This document shows positions 9,473 to 17,704 of a stretch of DNA of 64,000 nucleotides, one piece after another. The notes under the pieces are model-generated. The model was given only the letters and a program-made list of their open reading frames with translations, made no database searches and had not been told where the DNA came from. The stretch's first letter is position 1. Each line of letters starts with the position of its first letter. The stretch comes from Bryobacterales bacterium (GTDB lineage Bacteria; Acidobacteriota; Terriglobia; Bryobacterales; Bryobacteraceae): positions 1-64,000 of the forward strand of contig JADLDI010000157.1 of NCBI GenBank assembly GCA_020846745.1, read 5' to 3'. The position numbers and the translations under genes were made by a program.

Positions 9473-10654
9473 TTAGTGCTTCGCGGCTGCCGGTGTCTTG
9501 TGCGGTGCCTCGGGCTTCGCCGGCGCGTGCGCCGTGGTTGGCTTAGCCGCTTCCTTGGCCGGCGGCGGGGCAGTACCTGGCTTTGGCTGCTGCTGTGCAG
9601 CCGCCGCTGGTTTCTTCTCGTCTTTGGGGTGCGGATCGGGTTTCGGCTTACCTGGCGGCTGAGTCGATTTCGGTGGCCCAACGGGCGAGGGTTTTACGGT
9701 TGGAGTCGGCGGATGGACGGAGGCCTTTTCCGGGGCGGGCTTGTCCGGTACCTTTTTGTCGGGCGCTTTTTTCGGCTCGGCAGGTTTTGGCTCGGGGGGC
9801 TTGGGGGTCAGTTTCGGTCGCGCTGCTGCGAACCGCCGCATGCGGAACGCACTGTGCGGGGGTTTCGATTGAGACCCAGGCGGGGGAGACACGGCGCGAT
9901 GTGTTTGGTCGACCGCAGGCGGTATATACACGATGGGTGGCGGAGCCACACGAGTCATGATGGGTTCTCGGACGACGGGAATGGGCACGGGCTCCAGATG
10001 CGATGTGATGGGTACGACGGAGGGGACAGGCGCAGGCGCCACCACCCGGGCTTCAATCGGGATGACGACGGGCGCCATGGCCCGCCACGCCGAGAGTTTA
10101 ATCCAGCCTTTGTGCCTACCCGGCGGCAGTCGCGACGTGTCGACCATAACTTCGATCAGGTCGGCCGTGAGCGCACGTCCAGCGGCGGGGATCATGTTCT
10201 CGCGGGCGCGCGCCCGAAACCACGACTGGCCACTGGTTTCGATTGTGTACGGCAGGCCGGCTTGGTTCGAGCCGACACGGATATCGAAACGCGACTCGCC
10301 ATAGGGTCCAAGTGGAGCTTCGAGGCTAATGCTGCCGGGCCGAATGTCGAACAGGGGCGAAGGCAGCACGTGTAAGGTGTAAGGTTGGTCGAAGGTAGTG
10401 CATCCGGATTGTGCGCGCACGGTAAAGCGCCACTCGCCGGGAAGATTGACGAGACCAGAGACGAACCCCGCCGGAGAGAGGTTAAGACCTGGCGGCAGTT
10501 GTCCTTTGGGTACCGACCAGATCACATTCTGCTGACCACATGTGTTTTCCGTTGCGGTCAGAGGTCCGCCGCTATACTCCTTACCGGCAATGGCGGGAGG
10601 TAGGTCGGCCGGCTGAATGATGAACGCCAGAAGCCAGAAGCCGAGCGATTCCAC
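9473..10654 (-). CDS. Secreted protein with Ig-like domains and Pro/Lys/Ala-rich tail
   Basis: 393 residues, no named family. A short hydrophobic N-terminus (GFWLLAFIIQPAD) suggests export. Residues about 20-100 match the putative-Ig/cadherin-like pattern (GLNLSPAGFVSGLVNLPGEWRFTV). About 100-210 resembles a BACON/abnormal-spindle-like beta domain with GQSWFRARA and TSRLPPGRHKGWIKLSA. From about 270 to the end the sequence becomes low-complexity, rich in Pro, Lys and Ala, as in cell-wall-spanning or glycan-contacting linkers. The codons in the tail keep the local high GC, so it does not look like foreign DNA. It is transcribed divergently from the small secreted protein at 10700, with an inverted repeat between the two starts. 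Confidence 0.6.
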   Translation of the reverse strand: MESLGFWLLAFIIQPADLPPAIAGKEYSGGPLTATENTCGQQNVIWSVPKGQLPPGLNLSPAGFVSGLVNLPGEWRFTVRAQSGCTTFDQPYTLHVLPSPLFDIRPGSISLEAPLGPYGESRFDIRVGSNQAGLPYTIETSGQSWFRARARENMIPAAGRALTADLIEVMVDTSRLPPGRHKGWIKLSAWRAMAPVVIPIEARVVAPAPVPSVVPITSHLEPVPIPVVREPIMTRVAPPPIVYIPPAVDQTHRAVSPPPGSQSKPPHSAFRMRRFAAARPKLTPKPPEPKPAEPKKAPDKKVPDKPAPEKASVHPPTPTVKPSPVGPPKSTQPPGKPKPDPHPKDEKKPAAAAQQQPKPGTAPPPAKEAAKPTTAHAPAKPEAPHKTPAAAKH

Positions 10655-10659
10655 GTGAT

Positions 10660-10690
10660 TTCATATCGGTGAGAATTTTGGCGATATGAA
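10660..10690. promoter_or_regulatory. Perfect 9-bp inverted repeat between divergent genes
   Basis: TTCATATCG (10660-10668) and CGATATGAA (10682-10690) are exact reverse complements separated by 13 bases. They occupy nearly the whole 45-base gap between two divergent secreted-protein genes. The position fits an operator controlling both; a hairpin in a leader is the alternative. No regulator gene is adjacent. Confidence 0.6.
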
Positions 10691-10699
10691 TTGTCAGCA

Positions 10700-11095
10700 A
10701 TGCTAGTACGAACGCTTTTGCTCGTTTCCGCGTCTGTCGCGTTTGCCGCTGCTGAACCATTGACCAATCAAGGCCTCGTTCAACTGGCGGAAGCAGGGTA
10801 CTCCGAGGCGTTTCTGCTCGATCTCATCCAAACGCGGCCCACGCGATTCGATACTTCTGTCGGCGGTTTGGTTTACCTCGCCAAACAGGGCTTATCGGAA
10901 AAACTTCTGCGTACTGTTGCCGGTCTCGATGCCAAAAAACAGGAAGACAAACAGAACGCGCAGGCTCAACAGCCAGTGCGGCTACGGATGTCGCGCGAAG
11001 GTACGCTCACCACCGAACAGGGTAGTCCTGTCACGGTGCTGATCGAATCGCCACTTAAAGCGAAGCCGGTTCCGGTTTACCGCTCCAATTTGTAG
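10700..11095 (+). CDS. Small secreted protein of unknown function
   Basis: 131 residues from ATG 10700; a TTG at 10691 in the same frame is less likely because it lies directly against the inverted repeat. A clear signal peptide (MLVRTLLLVSASVAFAAAEP) is followed by LTNQGLVQLAEAGYSEAFLLDLIQ. This LTNxxLVxLxxAGxSExxLLxxI pattern recurs in short exported proteins of Acidobacteriota and suggests a helical hairpin. It appears a second time, weakly, as GLVYLAKQGLSEKLLRTVAG. The C-terminus contains a strand-rich stretch (RLRMSREGTLTTEQGSPVTV). Its last 19 bases overlap the 3' end of the convergent DUF1015 gene. Confidence 0.65.
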   Translation: MLVRTLLLVSASVAFAAAEPLTNQGLVQLAEAGYSEAFLLDLIQTRPTRFDTSVGGLVYLAKQGLSEKLLRTVAGLDAKKQEDKQNAQAQQPVRLRMSREGTLTTEQGSPVTVLIESPLKAKPVPVYRSNL

Positions 11096-12324
11096 ATTGT
11101 CATGCCCGTCAGCAACTTAGGATAGAAATCGGTCGACTTCTGGGGCATCACGCCGCCGCCCAACGACACGGCGCTGACTTCCTCGATTTGGGTGGGTTGC
11201 AGCAGGAATGCGGCTTGGGCGCGTCCCCAATAGGCCGCATCGATTGCCGTGTCGACGCCTCGAACGTATTCGATAAAGCTTTGTTCGCGAACGGCTTCGT
11301 CGGTGATACCGTACCGTTCGGCAAAGACCTTTTGGTGCAGGAACCGGACGTCCAGGTCGCCAGGGTTCCGAGTCGCGCGTAAGACATGGATCTTCTCTTC
11401 GCCCGGCAACGCAACGCCGAGAACGATCTTGCCATCCTCGCGTTTGCCGAGCGAACGCTTGAAATCTCTTGGATGCTCAAGACTTAACTCACCCAATCCG
11501 CTCACGCCCGCGACGATTTTCGCGCGGTCGAGCCCCGGTACATCGCGTAAAACCCGATGCGTCGAGAGAATTCTCAACCCTGGCGAGCACATATTCACCA
11601 GAGTCATCATGACGAATCTTGCGTCCGGACGATTGTTTTCGTCGCGATACTGGAGCGCGGTCTCGTAGCGATGATGACCATCGGCGATGATCAGCTTCTT
11701 GTCGGCCATGGCGCGGCGAACCTGATCGATGAGGTCTGGTTCCGCGATGCGCCACAACCGGTGCACGACGCCGTACTCGTCCTGGACGTCGCCGACCGGT
11801 GCCTGAGCCGCAGCGTGGTCAAGAATTCTGTCCACTTGCGCCGTCGAATCTTCATACAACATGAAGATCTGGCCGAAATGGGCCTTTGTATGGCGCAGTA
11901 CCGCGAGTCTGTCTTTCTTCGGTCCGGACAGGGTCTGCTCGTGCCGGTGGACGATTCCGGCTCCGTAATCGACCACTTCGCCCAGGGCGATCAGACCCTT
12001 GCGCGTCAGGGTTTCGCCGGTGTCGGGATCCACAAACGTTTGAAAGTACGGATAGAAGCCGGGCTCGGCGTCTCGCGCAAGAATGCCATTGCGGATCCAT
12101 TCCTCGAAGTAGGAAGCGGCCCGGGTGTACACATTATTCGTCTCGTTGTCGGTATCTTCCGGCTTGCCGAGAATCACTCGGACCAGGTTGTACGGACTCC
12201 GCTTCAGGTAATCTTCCCGCATCGACGGCGAGATTTTGTCGTAGGGCTGCGTGACCAGGTCGCTCAACAGCGGCCCGGCAGCCGGCGTGTACCGGTAGGC
12301 AGGAAAGGGAACTATGTTTGCCAT
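11077..12324 (-). CDS. DUF1015 family protein
   Basis: 415 residues with the characteristic DUF1015 order: an N-terminal VTQPYDKISPSMREDYL segment, SPYNLVRVILGKPED, a central IADGHHRYETALQYRDE motif, then a C-terminal strand-rich domain ending in MPQKSTDFYPKLLTGMTIY. These cytosolic proteins (about 400-430 residues) are widespread; in some genomes they lie near serine or phosphorylated amino-acid metabolism genes, and the biochemical role is not established here. The start at 12324 (MANIVPFPAYRY) is chosen because the family begins this way; the frame could extend to 12441. The 5' end overlaps the divergent start of the next gene. Confidence 0.88.
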   Translation of the reverse strand: MANIVPFPAYRYTPAAGPLLSDLVTQPYDKISPSMREDYLKRSPYNLVRVILGKPEDTDNETNNVYTRAASYFEEWIRNGILARDAEPGFYPYFQTFVDPDTGETLTRKGLIALGEVVDYGAGIVHRHEQTLSGPKKDRLAVLRHTKAHFGQIFMLYEDSTAQVDRILDHAAAQAPVGDVQDEYGVVHRLWRIAEPDLIDQVRRAMADKKLIIADGHHRYETALQYRDENNRPDARFVMMTLVNMCSPGLRILSTHRVLRDVPGLDRAKIVAGVSGLGELSLEHPRDFKRSLGKREDGKIVLGVALPGEEKIHVLRATRNPGDLDVRFLHQKVFAERYGITDEAVREQSFIEYVRGVDTAIDAAYWGRAQAAFLLQPTQIEEVSAVSLGGGVMPQKSTDFYPKLLTGMTIYKLER

Positions 12325-13396
12325 CGTTAGGTGCGCCGAACCATTGAGCTTAACAGAGGGAATACATGCGCGTTTATCGCTCGGTCCGACGGCCCACCTG
12401 GTAAAAGCCGGATTGTGCCTGTTGAGCTTGGTCGCCGGCACGGTCGCGCTGGGACTCGAGGTTCACCGGGTGCTCGCCACCAGGGATGCGGCGGAAGCGG
12501 TGCTGCGGGAAGCGGCGGTTGCGGCTGTGGCTCAACTCGACGGTACACGCGCGGGCCTCGAACGTGCCGCTCGGCGCGCCAGCCACACGGCGGCCGGACT
12601 CGCGGGCATCCGGGTCGAATTCGCTCCGGACGCTTTCGGGCCGTGGCTCGACAACGCTGCCAATGCCTCGAACCTGCGCTGTGTCCGGATCACCGGCAAC
12701 CATGTCGTGTCCCTCCCCCTGTTGTTTCTGCTGGTCGGACACAACTCCGATTCCGTCTGGGCTTCCGCCCAAGCGGAACAACTGGAGCGGCGCAGTTTCT
12801 CTTCCGGCCTGTTCCCGTATGCTGTCATCGCCCATTCCGAGAGCGGATCATTCGGTTTTGAACCAGGCAAACAGTACGCGCTGCGCTGGCCGACGACACT
12901 GAGCATGGAGACAGTCTGTTCGGGCGACCGCGACTCATCATTCCTCGAGCAGTTGGCGGAGCATCCACGCCACAAGCTAAGTTTCCTTGAAGTGCCCGAT
13001 AGTGGCGCAATCAAGCGCGCCATCCTGAACAACGCCCAAACTACGCTCCGTCTTATCGGCGACCAGGCGACCTTTACCAGCGGCGCCCCGATTACGGAGG
13101 CTGAGACGATCGGCGAGCGAGTCGCCCAAGATACCGACACGTTGGCGCCTGATTACCGCACCTATTTACGGAATGGCAAGGGGAACGGCCGCCGCATGGT
13201 CGCGGTACCAGTCAGGTCGCTTGCGGCGGGACAGCCGATCGTCACGGTGGGCGCGTTTTTCCTGGGTCCGGCAGGCGCTTACCGTGCGGAACCGTCCCGT
13301 GCGTTTTGCGCTGAATTCATAGGCGGGTACATGCAGGATAGCCAGCGAGCAGCCGCGGCGCCCATCGGCTACTACACTGCCTCGGTCATCCCTTAA
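12314..13396 (+). CDS. TadE/TadG-like membrane-anchored protein
   Basis: 360 residues. After a short N-terminal stretch there is one strong transmembrane segment (LVKAGLCLLSLVAGTVALGL, about residues 29-48), followed by an Ala-rich region with AAVAQLDGTRAGLERAARRA. In TadG-type pilus proteins the equivalent segment reads A(A)LAxAxxLDGTxxG, so I infer a Flp/Tad-like pseudopilin or envelope protein. No von Willebrand domain is obvious and the rest is unrecognised. The start is uncertain: ATG 12314 overlaps the divergent DUF1015 start by 11 bases, leaving no room for separate promoters, so a start further downstream is possible. No other pilus genes are nearby. Confidence 0.5.
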   Translation: MFAIVRCAEPLSLTEGIHARLSLGPTAHLVKAGLCLLSLVAGTVALGLEVHRVLATRDAAEAVLREAAVAAVAQLDGTRAGLERAARRASHTAAGLAGIRVEFAPDAFGPWLDNAANASNLRCVRITGNHVVSLPLLFLLVGHNSDSVWASAQAEQLERRSFSSGLFPYAVIAHSESGSFGFEPGKQYALRWPTTLSMETVCSGDRDSSFLEQLAEHPRHKLSFLEVPDSGAIKRAILNNAQTTLRLIGDQATFTSGAPITEAETIGERVAQDTDTLAPDYRTYLRNGKGNGRRMVAVPVRSLAAGQPIVTVGAFFLGPAGAYRAEPSRAFCAEFIGGYMQDSQRAAAAPIGYYTASVIP

Positions 13397-13420
13397 GCTC
13401 GGTTATGCCTTAAACAAAGA

Positions 13421-14563
13421 TCAATCAACAAAGATACGGGGCACACGCGCACCGATTCCGCACAACAGGCTGTAGGAAATGGTGCCCGCCGCCCGTGCCA
13501 TCTGCTGTGCGTCCTGCCGCAAGTCACCTTCCGATCCCAACAGCGTAACCGGATCGCCCGGCCGCAGATGCGGCGACGCGCTGAGATCGATGGTGGTCAC
13601 GTCCATCGAGACAGCTCCGAGGATCGGCGCCCACTGTCCGTCCGCGATAAACCGGCCTTTGTTCGACAACCGGTGGGGAATGCCGTCCGCATAGCCTGCC
13701 GCGACAATGCCGATCCGGATGGGCGTTTCCGTGCGATACATGCCGCCATATCCGATTCGCGCGCCCGCCGGAACGTCCTTGACGAGCAACAGCGCCGCTT
13801 TCCAGCTCAGCGCCGGTTCCACGGCGAGTTCCTTGACCGGCGGCGTGTCGTTTGAACGTACACGAACCGGCGAGACATACCCGTATAAGGCGTGCCCCGG
13901 GCGTACCATTGTTCGCCAGGCCTGACGCCGCCCATAGGCGACGGCGATCGTGCTCGACATGTGGACGAGCGGGGGCGGAGCGGTACAGGCGGCCAGTTTC
14001 GCGTATACGCCTTCAAACGTTTCGATCTGCTCGTCTGTTTGAGTCGAAATGTAATCGGCGGCCGAAGCGAAGTGCGTCATCAGTCCTTCGAGCACCGCCG
14101 ACCGTGCACCGCAGACGGCGTCGACGATCTGCTCGCCCGGCGCGAGCACGCCCAATCGCCCCATTCCGGAATCGATTTTGAGGTGATAGGGAAACGAGAT
14201 TCCCTTCGAGGCGGCCAGACGATCGAGGGCTGCCAAATCGTCAAGCGAATGTATGACGGGAGTAAGGTTGAACCGGAAAAACTCCTCGCGGGCGGCCGGC
14301 AAAAAGTCGGCCATCACGAGAATGCGCGAACGCGCGCCCGAGTTCCGGAGCGCAATCCCCTCTTGCAGGCTGCTGACCGCCAGCCAGCGCGCGCCTTCTC
14401 TCTCCAGCCGGCGCGACACCTCCACCGCCCCGTGGCGATAAGCATCCGCCTTCACCACCGGACACACTTCTACGTCCGGATTGACTAATTGCCGCACCGC
14501 TCGGAAGTTCGCGGCAATGGTCCCGAGCGAAACCTCGATCCACGATCGATGCGGCGCGCTCAC
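13421..14563 (-). CDS. alr: Alanine racemase
   Basis: 380 residues; a PLP-dependent enzyme interconverting L- and D-alanine for peptidoglycan. The PLP lysine is K38 in VVKADAYRHGAVEV (the usual motif is KADAYGHG, so Gly is replaced by Arg here). The opposite-face base is expected in the IGYGGMYRTE segment, and the C-terminal domain has GAVSMDVTTIDLSA. GTG 14563 is preferred because it overlaps the TGA of the upstream glycosyltransferase as GTGA and gives the usual family length. The frame could run to 14614 but that would overlap further. It is the last gene of a five-transferase minus-strand operon, so it may also serve a D-alanine-containing glycan; this is inference. Confidence 0.92.
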   Translation of the reverse strand: MSAPHRSWIEVSLGTIAANFRAVRQLVNPDVEVCPVVKADAYRHGAVEVSRRLEREGARWLAVSSLQEGIALRNSGARSRILVMADFLPAAREEFFRFNLTPVIHSLDDLAALDRLAASKGISFPYHLKIDSGMGRLGVLAPGEQIVDAVCGARSAVLEGLMTHFASAADYISTQTDEQIETFEGVYAKLAACTAPPPLVHMSSTIAVAYGRRQAWRTMVRPGHALYGYVSPVRVRSNDTPPVKELAVEPALSWKAALLLVKDVPAGARIGYGGMYRTETPIRIGIVAAGYADGIPHRLSNKGRFIADGQWAPILGAVSMDVTTIDLSASPHLRPGDPVTLLGSEGDLRQDAQQMARAAGTISYSLLCGIGARVPRIFVD

Positions 14564-15654
14564 CTGATGAGACCTCGCAGGAGATTCTCGTAAGCCGTGG
14601 TGACGGCGTCCCAACTGTAGTGCTTTCGTATCCGCGCGGCCGCCTTCATCCGCCAGCCATTGCGCTCTTCTTCAGACATCCGCAGCACATCCCGCATGCG
14701 ATCGGCCAAATTCTCGTGAGTAAAGGGGATGGCCGCATCGCCCGCGACTTCGGCATTCTCCGGCGTGTCGAGGTAGAGGGTCAAGGCGCCGCGGCCCATG
14801 CTCTCGATCAGGGCTGGATGTGTTCCGCCGACCTCTGTCGCCTGGATGTAGGCGAAGGAATGCGACGTGAGCTGTTTGTAACCGTCGCCATAAATCGCGC
14901 CCGGTATCACCACACGCGGATCGGTGGTGGCGCGTACGCGGCGGATGTAATCGTGCGCGTACGGCGCATCGCCAATCAGCGCCAGTTTCTTCTCCGTGGC
15001 GACCTGCTCGAACGCCTCGCGGACCAACACCGCGTTGTTCTCCGGCTCCATCCGCGAAACGTAGAGGAAGTAGTCACCCGGTTTCAGTCCGAGTTGATCG
15101 AGGACGGAGGTGGAGTTCGCGCGCTGCGGGTCAGCCCCATAGGGGATGAAGGTCGACGCTTTCCCATACCGGCTCTGGTAGTATTCGCGGATCGCTTCCG
15201 CGTCGCTGATCACGACGTTGGGGCAGAATGTCGAAAGCCGCTCTCCGGCGTGGTACCAGAGTTGCCCGGCCCGGTTCCACTTCTTGCGGTTTCGTTCGAG
15301 GCCGTCGACGTTCAGCGCCACCGGGACGCCGGCCACGCGCGGCATCCAGGTGAACAGCGCGTTGGCCGCATTGCAGTAGAGCGCCACCTCGACTCCACGC
15401 CCCGTGAGGCGCCGCCACAGCAGGTGCAAAGTGGATATGGCGGTATGAGCTACCGTATCGAGGTATTTGTGACGAATCGTCGGAAGGTACTGCAGCCGGA
15501 CGCCTCGATACGTGGATCCGGCGCTCTTTTGGCGGCAGTAGACCGTGACATCGTGCCCACGAGCAGCCAAGCGGGTGGATAGCTCCTCCGCAAAGGTCTC
15601 AAATCCGCCGTAGTTCGCAGGGATGCCGCGCGTTCCAGCGAGCGCGATTTTCAT
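14560..15654 (-). CDS. Glycosyltransferase, GT4 with DUF1972 N-terminus
   Basis: 364 residues with a GT-B fold. The N-terminus carries the DUF1972 signature GTRGIPANYGGFETFAEEL (7-25), followed by NVDGLERNRKKWNRAGQLWY. The C-terminal half has the GT4 donor-site region (YLYVSRMEPENN, then TEVGGTHPALIESMGRGAL) with the E-x7-E-like pattern. DUF1972 enzymes are commonly rhamnosyl- or related transferases in O-antigen/EPS assembly and act at the cytoplasmic face of the membrane. The acceptor is unknown. Its stop overlaps the alr start (GTGA), and the upstream neighbour is a GT2 gene 13 bases away. Confidence 0.9.
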   Translation of the reverse strand: MKIALAGTRGIPANYGGFETFAEELSTRLAARGHDVTVYCRQKSAGSTYRGVRLQYLPTIRHKYLDTVAHTAISTLHLLWRRLTGRGVEVALYCNAANALFTWMPRVAGVPVALNVDGLERNRKKWNRAGQLWYHAGERLSTFCPNVVISDAEAIREYYQSRYGKASTFIPYGADPQRANSTSVLDQLGLKPGDYFLYVSRMEPENNAVLVREAFEQVATEKKLALIGDAPYAHDYIRRVRATTDPRVVIPGAIYGDGYKQLTSHSFAYIQATEVGGTHPALIESMGRGALTLYLDTPENAEVAGDAAIPFTHENLADRMRDVLRMSEEERNGWRMKAAARIRKHYSWDAVTTAYENLLRGLIR

Positions 15655-15667
15655 CCAACTACTAATC

Positions 15668-16723
15668 TTAACGAGCTGCGCGAGAGCGGGCGCCCACCGC
15701 CGTGCGCTGCTTAACTGGTTTCGGCGCCGGATGGGCTACCGGTTCATAGGCGAACCAGGACGCCAAATACTCGTCGCTCGCGCGCCGCCGTTCCATAATC
15801 TTTTTCCGCTTTTCGAGAAACCGCGCAAAGTTCTTGATCAGGAATGGGAAAGCCTTCAAAGAAGACTGCTCACGAACTACACAGCAAACCAGCACTATTG
15901 CGTCGCGGAACGTGATCGAAACGAAATTCTTCCAATACACCTTCGGCGTGATGTTCTTGATGCGCATCAGGAACCGGTTCTTCACCGAGTGCATGTTGAT
16001 GTCGGCCGGAAGTGCGCGGCGGATGCCCGGCAGCACGCTGCGAACGTGGTAGCCGCGTGCCAGCGGCGTGTAAATGCATTTCCAGCCAAGCAGTTGCGCG
16101 CGCCAGGCGACATCTGCGTCTTCGCGATAGACGAAAAAATCGACATCGAAGAATTCACCATTGATGGTAATGTCGTCAATCATCGAGCGCCGGTACAGTG
16201 CCGCCGCCGCCGTCGCCCCAAACACATATTCAAACTTGAGATAGTGTCCTTCGTCGATCTCCTGGCTGCCCCGGTCGAGGTGGCGGAGCATCGGATTGAA
16301 GAAGATGCCGGTCGAATCGACGCGCTGCTCGTCAGGAATCTCAAAACTGGACTTCAAGCAAAGGAGTTTGCCGCAGACGGTCCCGATGGAGGGATCAATC
16401 TGTCCCGCGACCACCAGTTCCCGCACGAAATCCGAATGCAGCAGTACGTCCGGGTTGAGCGTCAGCACCCAGTCGCCCGAACTCAGACCCACGGCCTGGT
16501 TCTGCGCGCCGGCAAAGCCAATGTTTTCCTGGTTGTAGACGATCCGGACGCGATCTTCGAACAGTTCCAAAATATCCGTCGTGCCGTCCGTCGACGCGTT
16601 ATCGATAACGATGATTTCCAGCGCCGGGTAGTTCTGCGCGAGTACCGATTCGAGGCACCGCCTGATGAACCTGCCACTGTTATAGGTAACAATGGTGACC
16701 GACACCCGTTGGTTTGTTGGCAT
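15668..16723 (-). CDS. Glycosyltransferase family 2 (rhamnosyltransferase-like)
   Basis: 351 residues with a GT-A fold. N-terminal VTIVTYNSGRFIRRCLESV and VIDNASTDGTTDI bind the nucleotide sugar. The metal-binding D-x-D equivalent is in VLTLNPDVLL, and the C-terminal part has FFVYREDADVAWRAQLLGW, the ED motif supplying the catalytic base. The layout resembles WbbL-type rhamnosyltransferases, but donor specificity cannot be read from sequence. The tail (from about 310) is basic with EKRKKIMERRRA, possibly membrane-associating. It lies 15 bases from the neighbouring GT2 gene on the same strand. Confidence 0.9.
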   Translation of the reverse strand: MPTNQRVSVTIVTYNSGRFIRRCLESVLAQNYPALEIIVIDNASTDGTTDILELFEDRVRIVYNQENIGFAGAQNQAVGLSSGDWVLTLNPDVLLHSDFVRELVVAGQIDPSIGTVCGKLLCLKSSFEIPDEQRVDSTGIFFNPMLRHLDRGSQEIDEGHYLKFEYVFGATAAAALYRRSMIDDITINGEFFDVDFFVYREDADVAWRAQLLGWKCIYTPLARGYHVRSVLPGIRRALPADINMHSVKNRFLMRIKNITPKVYWKNFVSITFRDAIVLVCCVVREQSSLKAFPFLIKNFARFLEKRKKIMERRRASDEYLASWFAYEPVAHPAPKPVKQRTAVGARSRAAR

Positions 16724-16738
16724 GCGATTGATTCTTAT

Positions 16739-17704
16739 TTACTTACGTTCTTCTTCCATCGCCGTCCACGCGGTTGTGGAACGAACTGGCTCACGCCGCG
16801 GCCCGAACCGCAGGGCTCTCGCCGCCAGTTTTAATACACCAATAAACTCTTCACCCAAACCCCGACCTCCGAAAATTCCCGTTACTATCCGACCCGTTGC
16901 GCCGACGAACAAGGCGACCGCAATCAACCGTACTTCCCAAGGCCTAAAATGCTTAGCCGTGTAATGTAACAGGCTATCATACCAATAGTTTTGGCGCTCG
17001 TTAGGGGAAAGTTGAGCGATCGAATGGCCCCCGTGATGGACGGCCCAAACCTGCGCATCGTACCAGACACCGTACCCGGCATTAGCCATTCTGGCCAAGA
17101 AGTCTACATCTTCAAACCACAAGGGGTAGAACCGCTCGTCGAACCCGGCTAGTGCCTCGAAAACGTCGCGACGGATGAGCAGAAAAGCGCCTGCTGGTTG
17201 CTCCACACGTTGAGATTGCGAGAGATTCAAATCTTTGCAACGGTATCGCCGGTTTTCGGGGTTGTTCGGCCAGATGCGGTTGATTCCCAAGACCTCAAAG
17301 GTCAGTGTGGATTTGGACGGAAGGCGCCGGACAGTGAACCCGAATTGCGGCTCACCGGTCGGGTGCAGCAACCTGCCCGTCGCCGCGCCGATCTCAGGGC
17401 GCCGGCAGGCTTCGATCAATGGCGTGAGATCAGACGACAGGATCGCGTCGGGGTTCAACAGCAGGATGTAGGGAGTCGACAGCAGCCGGAAGCCCTGGTT
17501 CACGGCTCCTGCAAACCCGAGATTCTGCTTGTTGGCGACAACCCGGACGCCTTCCGTCCGCCGCGCAATAACCACTGAATCGTCGGTTGAGGCATTGTCA
17601 ACCACCACCACGATCGAGCTGGCCTTCAAGGCCGCCTGCAAACATGGCTGCAGAAATCCGCCCGAATTGTAGGTGACGATGACTATGCCGACCTGGTCTC
17701 TCAT
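16739..17704 (-). CDS. Glycosyltransferase family 2
   Basis: About 321 residues. GT-A motifs are IVIVTYNSGGFLQPCLQAAL, VVVDNASTDDSVVIA, the DXD-type YILLLNPDAIL, and FYPLWFEDVDFLARMANAGY with the ED catalytic pair. A short hydrophobic segment near residue 275 (LIAVALFVGATGRIVTGIFG) may tether it to the membrane. ATG 17704 overlaps the stop of the upstream GT2 as ATGA, so this start is preferred over the in-frame ATG at 17731. Second of three consecutive GT2 genes, probably adding successive sugars to one lipid-linked glycan. Confidence 0.9.
   Translation of the reverse strand: MRDQVGIVIVTYNSGGFLQPCLQAALKASSIVVVVDNASTDDSVVIARRTEGVRVVANKQNLGFAGAVNQGFRLLSTPYILLLNPDAILSSDLTPLIEACRRPEIGAATGRLLHPTGEPQFGFTVRRLPSKSTLTFEVLGINRIWPNNPENRRYRCKDLNLSQSQRVEQPAGAFLLIRRDVFEALAGFDERFYPLWFEDVDFLARMANAGYGVWYDAQVWAVHHGGHSIAQLSPNERQNYWYDSLLHYTAKHFRPWEVRLIAVALFVGATGRIVTGIFGGRGLGEEFIGVLKLAARALRFGPRREPVRSTTAWTAMEEERK

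Noticed and set aside
12372..12412. Alternative small frame starting at the ATG in ACATGCGCG near 12366
   Set aside because: It ends after 12 codons at a TAA and does not join the TadG-like reading frame.
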